Of a DNA stretch of 64,000 nt, positions 24,457-35,110 are shown one piece after another. The position numbers and the translations under genes were made by a program. Position 1 is the first letter of the stretch, and each line of letters begins with the position of its first letter. Under the pieces are notes generated by a model. That model saw nothing but the letters and a program-made list of their open reading frames with translations. It was not told the DNA's origin and did no database searches. Source of the DNA: Rikenellaceae bacterium (GTDB taxonomy: Bacteria > Bacteroidota > Bacteroidia > Bacteroidales > Rikenellaceae); NCBI GenBank assembly GCA_015060015.1, contig SUZG01000009.1:1-64000 (forward strand), given 5' to 3'.

Positions 24457-25935
24457 TTACTCTATCTCCCAATCTACGCCGTCCTTACGGTCTTTCACGC
24501 GGATACCTATGGCTGTGAGTTCGTTACGAATCTTATCCGATGTAGCCCAATCCTTGTTGGCCTTGGCCTCCTGACGCACCGAGAGAATCATATCGACAAC
24601 AGTTTTGAGCATATCGCTACCGCCTGCGGCACTCTCCGCCTTCTCGTTACGAAGTCCGAGGATATCGAATACATAGAGGTTGAATACTCGCTTCAACTCC
24701 TCCAAATCCTCGGCAGAAATGGTCTGACCCTCGGCAATCTGATTGATGATACGTACATAGTCGAAGAGGTGCGAGATAACGATTGGCGAGTTCAAATCGT
24801 CGTCCATAGCCTCGCGGCAACGCTTTTCAAGGTCGGCAACCACCACACCCTCGGATGTAACAGCCGATGGCTTTAACTTACCCAGAGTCTCCACGCCCTT
24901 CATCAGGCGGTCGAAGCCCTTCTCGGCAGCCTGCAAAGCGGCATTCGAAAAGTCAAGCGTTGAACGATAGTGTGCCTGAAGGATAAAGAAACGGATAGTC
25001 ATCGGAGAGTATGGCTGCTCCAGCTTGGGATGAGTTCCCGCAAAGAGTTGCTCGGCTGTGATAAAATTACCATACGCCTTACCCATCTTCTGACCATCGA
25101 TGGTAATCATATTGTTATGCACCCAATAACGAGCCGAATCCTTGCCCAAAGCGGCCGTAGCCTGTGCAATCTCGCACTCATGGTGGGGGAACATCAAGTC
25201 CATACCGCCACCGTGGATATCGAACTGCTCGCCAAGATACTTGCACGACATAGCCGAGCACTCCATGTGCCAGCCGGGGAAGCCGTCTGACCAGGGCGAG
25301 GGCCAACGCATAATATGCTCGGGCGAAGCCTTCTTCCACAGAGCAAAGTCGAAAGAGTTGCGTTTATCACTCTGGCCATCCAGCTCGCGTGTGTTGGCTA
25401 CAATGTCATCGAGGTTACGTCCCGACAACTTACCATAGTGATAGTCTTTGTTATACTTCTCGACATCGAAATATACCGAGCCGTTTGACTCATAGGCATA
25501 ACCGGCATCAAAGATGCGTTTCACAAACTCAATCTGCTCGATGATGTGACCCGAAGCGTGTGGCTCGATAGAGGGCGTGAGAACATTCAACTGCTCCATA
25601 GCCTTATGGTAGCGTTCGGTATAGTAGTGAGCAACCTCCATAGGCTCCAACTGCTCCAAGCGTGCCTTCTTTGCAATCTTATCCTCTCCCTCGTCGGCGT
25701 CGTGCTCCAAGTGGCCTACATCGGTGATGTTACGCACATAACGCACCTTGTAGCCCGATGCTTTGAGGTAACGGAACAACAGGTCAAATGTAATCGAGGG
25801 GCGGGCGTGTCCCAAATGTGGGTCGCCATATACTGTCGGGCCGCAGACATACATACCTACGCGGCCTTCATTCAAGGGCTCAAACACCTCCTTGCGGCGG
25901 GTGAGTGTATTGTATAAAACGAGTTTTGACTCCAT
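24457..25935 (-). CDS. cysS: Cysteine-tRNA ligase
   Basis: The 492-residue class I synthetase charges tRNA-Cys. The zinc and ATP site motif [16 protein letters not shown] begins at C31, with HLGH (40-43) as the HIGH motif. [14 protein letters not shown] and [12 protein letters not shown] carry the other zinc ligands. The KMSKS loop is changed to KMGKA (283-287), with GNFITAEQL following. The C-terminal DALR-like helical domain is present, so length and order are complete. Its own promoter is at 25953. Confidence 0.96.
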   Translation of the reverse strand: MESKLVLYNTLTRRKEVFEPLNEGRVGMYVCGPTVYGDPHLGHARPSITFDLLFRYLKASGYKVRYVRNITDVGHLEHDADEGEDKIAKKARLEQLEPMEVAHYYTERYHKAMEQLNVLTPSIEPHASGHIIEQIEFVKRIFDAGYAYESNGSVYFDVEKYNKDYHYGKLSGRNLDDIVANTRELDGQSDKRNSFDFALWKKASPEHIMRWPSPWSDGFPGWHMECSAMSCKYLGEQFDIHGGGMDLMFPHHECEIAQATAALGKDSARYWVHNNMITIDGQKMGKAYGNFITAEQLFAGTHPKLEQPYSPMTIRFFILQAHYRSTLDFSNAALQAAEKGFDRLMKGVETLGKLKPSAVTSEGVVVADLEKRCREAMDDDLNSPIVISHLFDYVRIINQIAEGQTISAEDLEELKRVFNLYVFDILGLRNEKAESAAGGSDMLKTVVDMILSVRQEAKANKDWATSDKIRNELTAIGIRVKDRKDGVDWEIE

Positions 25936-25952
25936 AGTTTTGGTATTTTTGA

Positions 25953-25960
25953 CAAAGATA
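25953..25960 (-). promoter_or_regulatory. -7 box of cysS
   Basis: TATCTTTG on the minus strand lies 17 bases before the start codon, giving a very short leader. Confidence 0.5.
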
Positions 25961-26106
25961 GCGTTTTTTCAGCGAATAATACCCACTCGCAACCAATTTA
26001 TTCCGTTTTTGTTAAACAAATCCCGTCTTGTTTTACCAATGGCATCGGGCAAAGCAGAAAAACAGTGGAAATGCAAAATAACCTTTTCTGTTTTGCGTTA
26101 ATTTTG

Positions 26107-26114
26107 TATCTTTG
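26107..26114 (+). promoter_or_regulatory. -7 box of the DUF2723 gene
   Basis: TATCTTTG is followed by a leader of about 90 bases that contains a small hairpin (CCACCCTACGGGTGG, about 26148-26162). Confidence 0.5.
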
Positions 26115-26210
26115 TCCGATTATACTCTTCCCGAAAGGAGAATCGCCACCCTACGGGTGGTTGCCGGCGGAGGAGAAAATTGACAGAATAGAATTTAAGA
26201 TCAGGATATT

Positions 26211-29200
26211 ATGAATTTCAAACGCTGGGACAGAATCACAGGTTGGGTGGTATTTGCCATTGCTGCAGCCACCTATTTGCTCACTATGGAGCCGTCATCC
26301 TCGCTTTGGGATTGTGCCGAGTTTATCGCCACATCCTATAAGCTGGAAGTAGGACACCCTCCCGGAGCACCTCTCTTTATGCTTATGGCCCGCATTGCGA
26401 CTATGTTCGCCCCCTCGACCTACTATGTTCCGCATATGGTCAATGGGCTGAACTGCCTTGCAAGTGCCTTCTGCATACTCTTCCTCTTCTGGTCAATCAC
26501 GCACCTCGCACGCCGCGTATTCTCAACCGCAGGGCGAGAGTTCGGCGACAGAGAGAAGTTAGCGTCGCTGGGAGCAGGCGTTGTGGGTGCTTTGGCCTAC
26601 ACCTTTACTGACACATTCTGGTTCTCGGCCGTTGAGGGTGAGGTATATGCCCTGTCGTCGATGTTTACAGCACTTGTCGTCTGGCTGATGCTCAAATGGG
26701 AGGAGCAGGCCGATGAGCCGCACTCTACGCGATGGATTATACTCATTGCCTACCTTACGGGTTTGTCTATCGGTGTGCATCTGCTCAACCTGCTTACCAT
26801 ACCTGCGTTGGTGTTTATCTACTACTTCCGCAAGTATCAGAACATCACATTCAAGGGCATCATCTATGCTACGCTTATAGCACTCGCCATTCTGGGCTTC
26901 ATCAATGGCATAATCATACCCTACACCGTCTATGTCGGTGCCATGGTCGATCTCTTCTTTGTGAACACACTCGGTCTGCCCGTCAATCTGGGTATCGTAG
27001 TCTTTGCACTCACGGCCTTTGCAGCACTCTTCTATGGCGTATATCGCACACATAAAGCAGGCCGCAAGATATGGAATCTTATCCTGCTCTCGGTACTGAT
27101 GATACTCATCGGCTTCTCGTCTTATGCTACGGTTACGATTCGTGCCGTTGCCAACCCGCCGATGAACAGCAACAACCCGAACAACCCGCACGCACTGCTC
27201 GCTGTGTTGAATCGCGACCAGTATGGTGCTCGTCCGCTTATCTATGGTCCCTACTACTCGGCCCCGATTGAGAGCTACGAGGAGTCGGACTCATACTTCT
27301 ACGACAAGGAGGCCAAGCGTTACCGCAAGGCTACACGCCTCACGGGCTACACCTACCCTTCGGAGTTTATGCACCTCTTCCCCCGTTTGTGGAACAGCTA
27401 CAAGGGCGAGGCGGCATATAAGCCGTGGGCAGCATACCGCACAAAGCAGGACTTCATACGCGACGAGAATGGCGAGGTGATGCGTGATGAGCAGGGTCGT
27501 GCCCTGCGTGGTGAGGTGCTGGACTATGGTCGCAAGGTGTATGACCCGACTACGGGAGAGACAATCGTTGAGCCTACATTCGGCGAGAATCTCTACTACT
27601 TCTTCACCTACCAGCTCAACTATATGTACTGGCGTTACTTTCTGTGGAACTTTGTAGGTCGTCAGGACGATATTCAGGCCGGTGCAGAGACCATCACTCA
27701 CGGAAACTGGCTCTCCGGCATCAAGCCTATCGACGAGGCTTACCTCGGCCCGCAGGAGCAGCTCCCGAAGGAGATGGCCGAGAATCCGGCACGCAATACA
27801 TACTTCTTCCTGCCCTTCCTTCTGGGCTTGATAGGTCTGATTTACCATCTTAACCGCGACCAACGCAACTTTGTGGTTGTGATGTGGTTGTTCGTGATGA
27901 TGGGTATCGCACTGGTGGTATATTTCAACACATCGCCCTCGGAGCCTCGCGAACGAGATTATGTATATGCAGGTTCGTTCTATGCCTTCTCGATATGGAT
28001 TGGTCTGGGCGTGCTGGCGATATACGAGCTGCTGGCGTGGCTGACCCGTCGCAACAACCGCACAATAGCTGCAACAGCGACAGCAATATGCCTCGCAGTG
28101 CCCGCTGTGCTGGCTACCGAGAACTGGGACGACCACGACCGTTCGGGCCGTACCTATGCCCGCGACGTTGGCTATAACTACCTTATGTCGGTACCGAAGA
28201 ATGCCATCGTGATAAACTATGGCGACAACGACACCTTCCCCTTGTGGTACAATCAGGAGGTGGATGGCGTGCGTCCCGATGTGAGAATTATGAATTCGAG
28301 CTATCTGAGTGGCGACTGGTACATCGACGAGATGCGTACCGCTGCCAACGACGCACCCCCCGTACCATTCAGTCTGCCCGCAAGCAAATATACCTACGTA
28401 AACGATGTATTGCCCGTACGCGAAAAGGCTAACCGCACGGTGGATATCAAGGAGCTTATGGAGTTTATCAAGTCAGAAGATGAGGCCTCGAAGATTCGTC
28501 TGATTGACGGTACGATGATGGACTACATACCGGCACGCAGCATTGCTCTGCCTGTAAATAAGGATAACGCTATCGCTGCCGGCATCGTCAAGGAGGAGGA
28601 CCGCGACAAGATTGTCGATACGGTATTTATCAACATCTCGCCACGCAAGAGCTCGCTTGACAAGAGTGAGATGATGATTCTCGACCTTCTTGCCACATTC
28701 GACTGGAAGCGTCCCATAAGCTTCACGCAGGTATATATGTTGCAGGACTTTGGTCTGCTCAACTATCTGCAGTTTGACGGCTACGCATATCGTCTTGTGC
28801 CAATCCTCACACCCTACAAGTCGTCGTGGGACATAGGCCGCATAGACAGCGATGTGGCATACCCGCTGTTGATGGATACATTCCGCTATGGCAACATAGC
28901 AGACCCTGATGTGCTGGTTGATTACTTCACGCAGTATAACATCAGTGCGTCCAAATCGCGTGAGGGCTTTGCTCGCGTAGCAAAGCAGCTCATATCGGAG
29001 CAACGCAATGCAGAGGCTCTGGCTCTGCTTGACAAGGGTCTGGAAGTTATGCCGATAGAGAAGATTCGTTTCGGCGATGCCAACACTATTCCCTTCATTG
29101 AGGCATATTATATGTTGCAGGAGTGGGAGAAGGGCGATGCTCTGATGCGTGCCTACATAACTCACCTGATTGAGCATATCGAGTACTATCTGCTCTTTGA

Positions 29201-29402
29201 TGGAGTGAAGGCCAACCTTGTATCGAATCTCATCACCGAGTATATGGACAGCCTTTCGGAGTTGTATTATATGGCAGCCTACGCCCAGCGTGATGACATC
29301 GTTCGCGAGTTGAACGACTACTATCGCACATTCGGCTACACCGACGAGGAGCTTATCATCCCCGGACAGGATAGCGAGGAGCTGATGGACAGACCTTTGT
29401 AG
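26211..29402 (+). CDS. DUF2723 membrane protein (protein O-mannosyltransferase-like fold)
   Basis: The 1063-residue protein has an N-terminal membrane domain with the DUF2723 opening YLLTMEPSSSLWDCAEFIA and GHPPGAPLFMLMARI, and about eight membrane segments to residue 315. A long non-membrane insert follows (about 325-520), then a second membrane block (about 525-640, including RERDYVYAGSFYAFSIWIGL). A soluble C-terminal region of about 420 residues ends in helical, TPR-like stretches. DUF2723 proteins share the GT-C glycosyltransferase design and are thought to glycosylate envelope proteins in Bacteroidota. The acidic pair in DCAEF is typical of that active site. It stands alone with promoter and terminator. 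Confidence 0.8.
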   Translation: MNFKRWDRITGWVVFAIAAATYLLTMEPSSSLWDCAEFIATSYKLEVGHPPGAPLFMLMARIATMFAPSTYYVPHMVNGLNCLASAFCILFLFWSITHLARRVFSTAGREFGDREKLASLGAGVVGALAYTFTDTFWFSAVEGEVYALSSMFTALVVWLMLKWEEQADEPHSTRWIILIAYLTGLSIGVHLLNLLTIPALVFIYYFRKYQNITFKGIIYATLIALAILGFINGIIIPYTVYVGAMVDLFFVNTLGLPVNLGIVVFALTAFAALFYGVYRTHKAGRKIWNLILLSVLMILIGFSSYATVTIRAVANPPMNSNNPNNPHALLAVLNRDQYGARPLIYGPYYSAPIESYEESDSYFYDKEAKRYRKATRLTGYTYPSEFMHLFPRLWNSYKGEAAYKPWAAYRTKQDFIRDENGEVMRDEQGRALRGEVLDYGRKVYDPTTGETIVEPTFGENLYYFFTYQLNYMYWRYFLWNFVGRQDDIQAGAETITHGNWLSGIKPIDEAYLGPQEQLPKEMAENPARNTYFFLPFLLGLIGLIYHLNRDQRNFVVVMWLFVMMGIALVVYFNTSPSEPRERDYVYAGSFYAFSIWIGLGVLAIYELLAWLTRRNNRTIAATATAICLAVPAVLATENWDDHDRSGRTYARDVGYNYLMSVPKNAIVINYGDNDTFPLWYNQEVDGVRPDVRIMNSSYLSGDWYIDEMRTAANDAPPVPFSLPASKYTYVNDVLPVREKANRTVDIKELMEFIKSEDEASKIRLIDGTMMDYIPARSIALPVNKDNAIAAGIVKEEDRDKIVDTVFINISPRKSSLDKSEMMILDLLATFDWKRPISFTQVYMLQDFGLLNYLQFDGYAYRLVPILTPYKSSWDIGRIDSDVAYPLLMDTFRYGNIADPDVLVDYFTQYNISASKSREGFARVAKQLISEQRNAEALALLDKGLEVMPIEKIRFGDANTIPFIEAYYMLQEWEKGDALMRAYITHLIEHIEYYLLFDGVKANLVSNLITEYMDSLSELYYMAAYAQRDDIVRELNDYYRTFGYTDEELIIPGQDSEELMDRPL

Positions 29403-29425
29403 GTCGGCATATCATATCATAGGCA

Positions 29426-29459
29426 AACAGGTCGTAAATCGGTTGATTTACGACCTGTT
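29426..29459. terminator. Terminator of the DUF2723 gene
   Basis: A perfect 15-bp stem (AACAGGTCGTAAATC / GATTTACGACCTGTT) with loop GGTT starts 23 bases after the stop codon. Confidence 0.85.
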
Positions 29460-29519
29460 CGTTTGCTGTAACATCTTCCGTGCGGAGTGAACAACAATCA
29501 ATGGCTTATTTAACAAAAA

Positions 29520-29549
29520 AATGGGGAAGAGCTTTCACTCATTCCCCAT
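29520..29549 (-). terminator. Terminator of the starch-utilisation operon
   Basis: An 8-bp stem (ATGGGGAA / TTCCCCAT) is followed on the minus strand by TTTTTTTG, about 125 bases behind the last GH13 gene. Confidence 0.75.
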
Positions 29550-29672
29550 CCCCGCCGAAGCGGACCTAACCTAAACAACACTCGGCTGACGAATTCAAAC
29601 CGACACTATACAAAGTAAACTTAACCTAACTCCCAATCGTCAGCCTTATGAAAAAACTATTTGTTCGGTTTT

Positions 29673-31568
29673 TTATTTTCTTTTATACTCCACCACTATT
29701 ACCTCGTGCGGAGCTACCACCACATCATCCGAAAGCGTCACCTCCTCGCCGCTTATGACGCAACGGCCCTCCGACAGGGTTGATGCAATCTCACCATATC
29801 GTGACCAACGCAAAGGCTTGCTCTCGTTTGAATTATTCACATATACAAATACAGCATCGGTATCATTATATCGGAAAAAGGCATAGGTATTATCGCGACC
29901 TGCGAAGTGCATAGTACGACCCGTATGGATAACCTCCTTCGTTTTACGCCACTGCAACAGACGGCGTGTATAGTCGCTTACTATGGCGGCATCGCCCGTA
30001 CGCTGCTTCTCGTCAAAGAGGTTGAGCTTGTCGCCCTCCCAGCCACCGGGGAAATCGACACGCAGGCCACCATGTCCCTGCGACAAATCGGCTGAACGCA
30101 GAGCCATCTCATCACCCGCAAAAATCTGCGGAATACCACGCATCGTCGAGAGCAACGCCATAGCAATCTTCATTCTCGCAACATCGCCACGCACGATATC
30201 GGCTGTGCGGTCGGTGTCGTGATTGCCCGTAAAGATCATCATCTTCGACAAATCGTGATATACAAAGTCGTTTGACACAGCATCATAGACCTTCATCATA
30301 CCCTCGCCCCAGCCCGGATTATCGTTAGGCAGAGCCGAGCAGATAGCGTCACGCAACGGGAAGTCCATAATAGAGGGCAGGTGCGAATCGAAACCGTCGG
30401 CATTCTTGTTACCACCCTGCCAGTAAGCAAGCTGTGGCACATTGCCAGTCCAGCACTCGCCAACGATATTAAACGAAGGATATTCAGCCATTACAGCCTT
30501 GCACCACTCACTCATCGGGCCCTTCTCGTTGTAGGGATAGGTATCGACACGCATACCGTCAAGGTCGGCGTACTCTACCCACCACACAGCCCACTGCTTG
30601 AAATATTGCAGCAGGTAGGGGTTATCGAGATTCATATCGGGCATCGACACATCAAACCAGCCACTCTCCTGAACTTTCAGGTCCGACTGCGAGGCGTTGA
30701 TATCCATATTTGTTCCGAAGATATTGTTGGTCTGCACATAGCCCTCCTCGAACTTATGCACCCAATCCTCAAAAGGCAGATCCTGCATCCACCAGTGCGA
30801 GATACCGCAGTGGTTGGTCACCATATCCATAATAACCTTGATGCCTCGCTTATGAGCCTCCTCGACCATTGTACGATAGAGGGCATTGTCGCCCATACGA
30901 GGGTCGATATGATAGTAATCGGCACAAGCGTAGCCGTGATACGATGCAAAAGGCTCGTTATCGAGCAACATAGGCGTTGACCACAGAGCAGTCATACCCA
31001 TATCGGCAATGTAGTCCAGATGGTCGATAACACCCTGAATATCGCCTCCATGACGGCCATAAAACTCATTGCGAGCCGCCTTATCCACCGTGCAATCGGT
31101 AGAATCGTTTGCTGCATCGCCATTGGCAAAGCGGTCAGGCATAATAAGGTAAATCACGTCGGCCGTAGTGAAGCTCTTTCTCTCACGCGAGCCCTCACGG
31201 CGTGCTGCAATCTCATACTCCACCTTGAAGCTCTCGTCGCCCTTCGTGAAGACGAGATAGCGGCTGCCTGCCTCGGCTGTTTTGTCAATAGCAACATCCA
31301 CGAAGATATAATTCGGGCTGTCGGCCTTGTGAATCTTCTCCACCTTGACACCACCACCCTCAATGCGGAGGTCATACTCGGAGATATTCTCGCCCTGAAT
31401 GAGCAGCTGCAACGGCGTATTCATACCTACCCACCAAGAGAGTGGCTCTACACGGCTCACCCGACTCTCGGCATCGGCTACCGACGCGGGATCAAAAGGC
31501 TCGGTGGTGACACAGGATTGTGCCACCAGAGCCGACAATATTATGAAAAAACTAAAAAGGTGTTTCAT
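29673..31568 (-). CDS. GH13 lipoprotein, neopullulanase/cyclomaltodextrinase type (SusA-like)
   Basis: The 631-residue protein has a lipoprotein signal (VAQSC, C19). An N-terminal Ig-like domain (about 35-125, PLSWWVGMNTPLQLLIQG) of the cyclomaltodextrinase N type precedes the catalytic (beta/alpha)8 barrel. Catalytic residues are visible: nucleophile D342 (DGMRVDTYPY), acid/base E371 (NIVGECWTG) and D451 (FTGNHDTDR). The C-terminal beta domain ends the protein. It should cut alpha-1,4 bonds in imported maltooligosaccharides, pullulan fragments or cyclodextrins. It is the last gene of the operon, 39 bases behind the next GH13 gene. Confidence 0.88.
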   Translation of the reverse strand: MKHLFSFFIILSALVAQSCVTTEPFDPASVADAESRVSRVEPLSWWVGMNTPLQLLIQGENISEYDLRIEGGGVKVEKIHKADSPNYIFVDVAIDKTAEAGSRYLVFTKGDESFKVEYEIAARREGSRERKSFTTADVIYLIMPDRFANGDAANDSTDCTVDKAARNEFYGRHGGDIQGVIDHLDYIADMGMTALWSTPMLLDNEPFASYHGYACADYYHIDPRMGDNALYRTMVEEAHKRGIKVIMDMVTNHCGISHWWMQDLPFEDWVHKFEEGYVQTNNIFGTNMDINASQSDLKVQESGWFDVSMPDMNLDNPYLLQYFKQWAVWWVEYADLDGMRVDTYPYNEKGPMSEWCKAVMAEYPSFNIVGECWTGNVPQLAYWQGGNKNADGFDSHLPSIMDFPLRDAICSALPNDNPGWGEGMMKVYDAVSNDFVYHDLSKMMIFTGNHDTDRTADIVRGDVARMKIAMALLSTMRGIPQIFAGDEMALRSADLSQGHGGLRVDFPGGWEGDKLNLFDEKQRTGDAAIVSDYTRRLLQWRKTKEVIHTGRTMHFAGRDNTYAFFRYNDTDAVFVYVNNSNESKPLRWSRYGEIASTLSEGRCVISGEEVTLSDDVVVAPHEVIVVEYKRK

Positions 31569-31607
31569 CTAAATAAGTTTTTGCCTACCCATCGAGGCGT
31601 CAATACT

Positions 31608-33002
31608 CTACTTAACAACGATATAATAGGCCCAGGGAGCCATCTCAAACTCCTGTGCGAGAGTTGCCTCCTCGCCTGTCAGACCACACTTATAGCCCTC
31701 AAAAGGCTCGGCAAACTGCACCTTCTGCGGAGAGGCTGTGAGGTTGAAAATAGCGACAACCTTATTACCCTCAACCTCGCGAGAGAAGGCCATAACATTC
31801 TCGTTCTGTGGCTCCAGGTAGTTAATCTCGCCACCTCGTTCACCGGCACAGAGTGCAGGGTTTGAGTGACGCATAGCATTCAGCGACTTATAGTAGTCGG
31901 TCCACTCGTTTGTCTCCCACGCCTCTACGGGGTCCTTCTCGAAGAACTCGAAGCGGTCGTTATAACCAATCTCCTGACCCGTATAAACCAATGGCTGGCC
32001 CTGTGGCAAAACATAGGTGAGTGCCGCCATAGTCCTGACAGCATCGCCCAGACGTTCAAACTCGGTTCCCGCCCAAGAGTTCTCGTCGTGATTTGAGGTA
32101 AACATCAGACGCATAGCCTCACGAGGATAGTTCTGTGCATCGCGTGCGATATACTCCTTCAAATCGGCAACGGTCTTGGTATCGGTCTTGATAGTGCCAT
32201 CGCCTGCGACATTCTTCGTCTCGCTGCCGCCCTTGGCCATAGCATTCATCATATGGTGCAACTCCCACGCATAGGTCGCATTGAAGCCGCACTCGTGCAA
32301 CCACGACTCCTCGCCCTCGGCCAGAAGATACACATCGGGGTTGATAGCCTTCACAGCAGCCCACGCCTCCTTCCAATAGTCGGCAGGCACCTTGTAGGCC
32401 ACATCGCAACGATAGCCATCCAGACCAAGCTCAATCCAATAGCAGAGAGCATCGGTCATAGCCTGACGCATATCGGCATTCTCGTAGTTCAATGATGCGA
32501 TATCGGTCCAGTCGTACTCCACGATAGGCAGATCGGTTGCGGGGTCAATCTTATACCAATCCTTCTTACCCTCCTGCCACCACTTGGCATCGCGTGAGGT
32601 ATGGTTTGCCACCCAGTCGGTGATGACCTTGAAGCCCTGCTCGTGAGCCGCCGCAAGGAAACTCTTGAAATCCTCCAAAGTACCGAATTCCGGATTGATA
32701 GCCTTATAATCAACGATTGAGTAATAAGAACCCAATGTACCCTTACGGCCATCTACTCCGATGGGATGAATAGGCATAAGCCAGATGATATCAACGCCCA
32801 GCTCTTTCAGGAAAGGCAAGCGAGCCTCGGCAGCAGCGAAAGTACCCTCCGGCGACTGCTGACGGATATTCATCTCATATACTACGGCATCGTAGGCCCA
32901 CTCGGGAGCTGACGATGGCTGCACCTCGGGTGCTGTTGCACAGCTGCTCAACACCAATGCAAGCAACAGGCTGAATGTGGTAAAAATAGTATTCGGTTTC
33001 AT
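31608..33002 (-). CDS. GH13 alpha-amylase-family lipoprotein
   Basis: The 464-residue protein is a compact GH13 enzyme with a lipoprotein signal (LSSC, C21) and no N-terminal accessory domain. Barrel motifs are DWVANHTS, DGYRCDVAYK (nucleophile D200), LLAEGEESW (acid/base E229) and FTSNHDENSW (D306). A short C-terminal beta domain follows. It acts on alpha-glucan or maltooligosaccharides; the cut pattern cannot be told. A single base separates its start from the stop of the GH13 gene upstream, so translation is probably coupled. Confidence 0.88.
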   Translation of the reverse strand: MKPNTIFTTFSLLLALVLSSCATAPEVQPSSAPEWAYDAVVYEMNIRQQSPEGTFAAAEARLPFLKELGVDIIWLMPIHPIGVDGRKGTLGSYYSIVDYKAINPEFGTLEDFKSFLAAAHEQGFKVITDWVANHTSRDAKWWQEGKKDWYKIDPATDLPIVEYDWTDIASLNYENADMRQAMTDALCYWIELGLDGYRCDVAYKVPADYWKEAWAAVKAINPDVYLLAEGEESWLHECGFNATYAWELHHMMNAMAKGGSETKNVAGDGTIKTDTKTVADLKEYIARDAQNYPREAMRLMFTSNHDENSWAGTEFERLGDAVRTMAALTYVLPQGQPLVYTGQEIGYNDRFEFFEKDPVEAWETNEWTDYYKSLNAMRHSNPALCAGERGGEINYLEPQNENVMAFSREVEGNKVVAIFNLTASPQKVQFAEPFEGYKCGLTGEEATLAQEFEMAPWAYYIVVK

Positions 33003-33003
33003 C

Positions 33004-35106
33004 TTATTGTATGTTTTTTGTCAATATTTCAAATCCATAAGGGGCGACCTTCAACGAGAGCTTTCCATCAGAGAGCAAGCCAAACTCGTTGCCGAAGTGA
33101 GCCGTCAAAGGCTGTTCAAGGTTGATGCAGGCGGGCAACTCACACTCGATACTCTGCTCCTCGCCTCCCGTATTGAGGATAACGACACTCCACTCGCCCA
33201 TATACACTCGCATATATACCCACAGATTATCCGTAAGAGCCAGAGTCATCATATCGCCATAGAGCAGCGGCATAGTCTTGCGACGCAGCTCAATCAAGCG
33301 GCGTGTTACATCGAGTTGTGCCTGCTCATCCTCGTTATAGCCATCAAAACGCATCATACGGCGGTTGTCGGGGTCATTGCCACCCGGCTCGCCATACTCA
33401 TCGCCCTGATAGATGCAGGGCACACCCGGAATAGTCATATTCAAGGCGTTGATAAGTGCCAACTTCTTGTAGCCTACCTTATCGCCTACGCCTATCTCAC
33501 GCAACCATCCGGCAGCCTTATGATCCTCGTCGGGGTGCAACGTACCACCGGCCAACGAGATAAGACGACCCTTGTCGTGGTTACCCGTGATATTTCCCAT
33601 CGTGTGATGGTCACCGTAGGCCGACAGCGACTCCTCCACAACCGAAGCCAGACGACGTACAGAGTGGTCGCGGGTGAGCACATCGAGTGAGGTGTGATAT
33701 ACGTTGAAGTCGAACTGTGCGTCAATCATACCGCTACGCACATACGAGCCGATAAGCTCCGGCGAGCCGTATGTCTCGCCAATCTGCCACAACTGTCGGT
33801 CAGGCAACTGCTGACGCATCTTCTTGGTAAGCATACGCCAATAATTCAGCGGGATATGCTTACAAGCATCGTGGCGGAAGCCATCGAAATCGAAGTTCTT
33901 GACCCAATACATCGCCGAGTCGGTCATAGGCTCAACAACCTCCTGACGTTCCAGGTCGAGGGTCGGAATATGCTCGTCAAACCACGTTGTCAAACGCTGC
34001 TCGTCCCACAACGACAGATTCTTTCTGCCATCGGGCAACATCAGAGGCGTAACCCAGTCGGGATGAGCCTGCAAGACGGGCGAGTTGATATGAAGGTGGT
34101 TGGCAACATAGTCCAACACCACATTCATACCCTTCTCGTGAGCCGTTGCAAGCAACTCACGCAACTCCTCCTCCGTACCGAAGCGGTCATCCACAACGGT
34201 TGTATAGATAGGCCAGTAGCCGTGATAGCCGGAGAACTTGGTGCGGGGATTCTCATTCAGGCCCCACGCATCACGCGGATTCTGTGTGATGGGCGAAATC
34301 CATATAGTAGAGATGCCCAAATCCGAGAAGAAGCCATCTTTGATTTTCTGCGTGATACCAACCAAATCGCCACCCTGATAGTCGGCCTGCGGCAGGACAT
34401 CGGGAGAGTTGAGAGGCTGGTTATTCTCGGCCTTGCCGTCAAAGAAGCGGTCTATCATCAACGAGTACAGCACCTGTGACTCGCGGTCGTGACGCGTCAG
34501 CTGCTTGGCATCACTCACGACCTTGCCATACTGCAACGGAATACGGATATCGTTAAAACGCACATCCTCGCCCACTGCGAACACTCGCAGACAAGAACGT
34601 TCCGCCGACTTGGCATCGCCTGGGATAAGAATCTCTATATTGCTCTCGTTGCGAAGGATATTGTCATCCGGCAAACGGCAATTCTGCCACATGGCTACAA
34701 CATCCTTAACCTCTATGGTAGGCTCCAAGACAACCATATTGAGCATATATCCCGTAGAGAAGATGCGGCTATCATCACGACGCTGACCTCCATAGGCCAC
34801 GATAGAGATAGGAGCACCCTGCTGCCATGCCTCCAATGTTGCGACAAAAGCCCCCTGCGGAGCCGTAATCTCAAACTCCGACCAATCCTCTGCCAGAGGC
34901 TTTACGGCCAACTCCTTTGATGTTACGGAGTCTGCCCCGTCCCACTCTGGAAGGAAGTCGGTCAATAGCAATGTATTGCCACCCTCACGCAACTGCACGG
35001 GGACAATCGTACGATCGTTGCCCGTTGCCGGCAAATCATTATAGATATTACCGCGACAGCCACACATAACGGCCATCACAGCCAATGCAATAATACTCTT
35101 TTTCAT
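33004..35106 (-). CDS. GH13 lipoprotein with N-terminal beta domain (amylase/pullulanase type)
   Basis: Starting at MKKSIIALAVMAVMCGC (ATG at 35106, lipid Cys at 17), the protein has 700 residues. About 180 residues of beta-rich sequence precede the barrel, ending near the cyclomaltodextrinase-like QVLYSLMIDRFFDG. Catalytic motifs are complete: DFDGFRHDACKH (nucleophile), LWQIGETYGS (acid/base) and ITGNHDKGR. A longer frame from 35121 would overlap the upstream stop codon; the ATG at 35106 leaves a 4-base gap. The N-terminal domain may bind glucan. Confidence 0.86.
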   Translation of the reverse strand: MKKSIIALAVMAVMCGCRGNIYNDLPATGNDRTIVPVQLREGGNTLLLTDFLPEWDGADSVTSKELAVKPLAEDWSEFEITAPQGAFVATLEAWQQGAPISIVAYGGQRRDDSRIFSTGYMLNMVVLEPTIEVKDVVAMWQNCRLPDDNILRNESNIEILIPGDAKSAERSCLRVFAVGEDVRFNDIRIPLQYGKVVSDAKQLTRHDRESQVLYSLMIDRFFDGKAENNQPLNSPDVLPQADYQGGDLVGITQKIKDGFFSDLGISTIWISPITQNPRDAWGLNENPRTKFSGYHGYWPIYTTVVDDRFGTEEELRELLATAHEKGMNVVLDYVANHLHINSPVLQAHPDWVTPLMLPDGRKNLSLWDEQRLTTWFDEHIPTLDLERQEVVEPMTDSAMYWVKNFDFDGFRHDACKHIPLNYWRMLTKKMRQQLPDRQLWQIGETYGSPELIGSYVRSGMIDAQFDFNVYHTSLDVLTRDHSVRRLASVVEESLSAYGDHHTMGNITGNHDKGRLISLAGGTLHPDEDHKAAGWLREIGVGDKVGYKKLALINALNMTIPGVPCIYQGDEYGEPGGNDPDNRRMMRFDGYNEDEQAQLDVTRRLIELRRKTMPLLYGDMMTLALTDNLWVYMRVYMGEWSVVILNTGGEEQSIECELPACINLEQPLTAHFGNEFGLLSDGKLSLKVAPYGFEILTKNIQ

Positions 35107-35110
35107 ACTC

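Noticed and set aside
26559..28136. Long antisense ORFs opposite the DUF2723 gene (and similar ones opposite cysS, ppdK and the GH genes)
   Set aside because: They mirror codon bias of the sense genes, have no family motifs and no promoter of their own.
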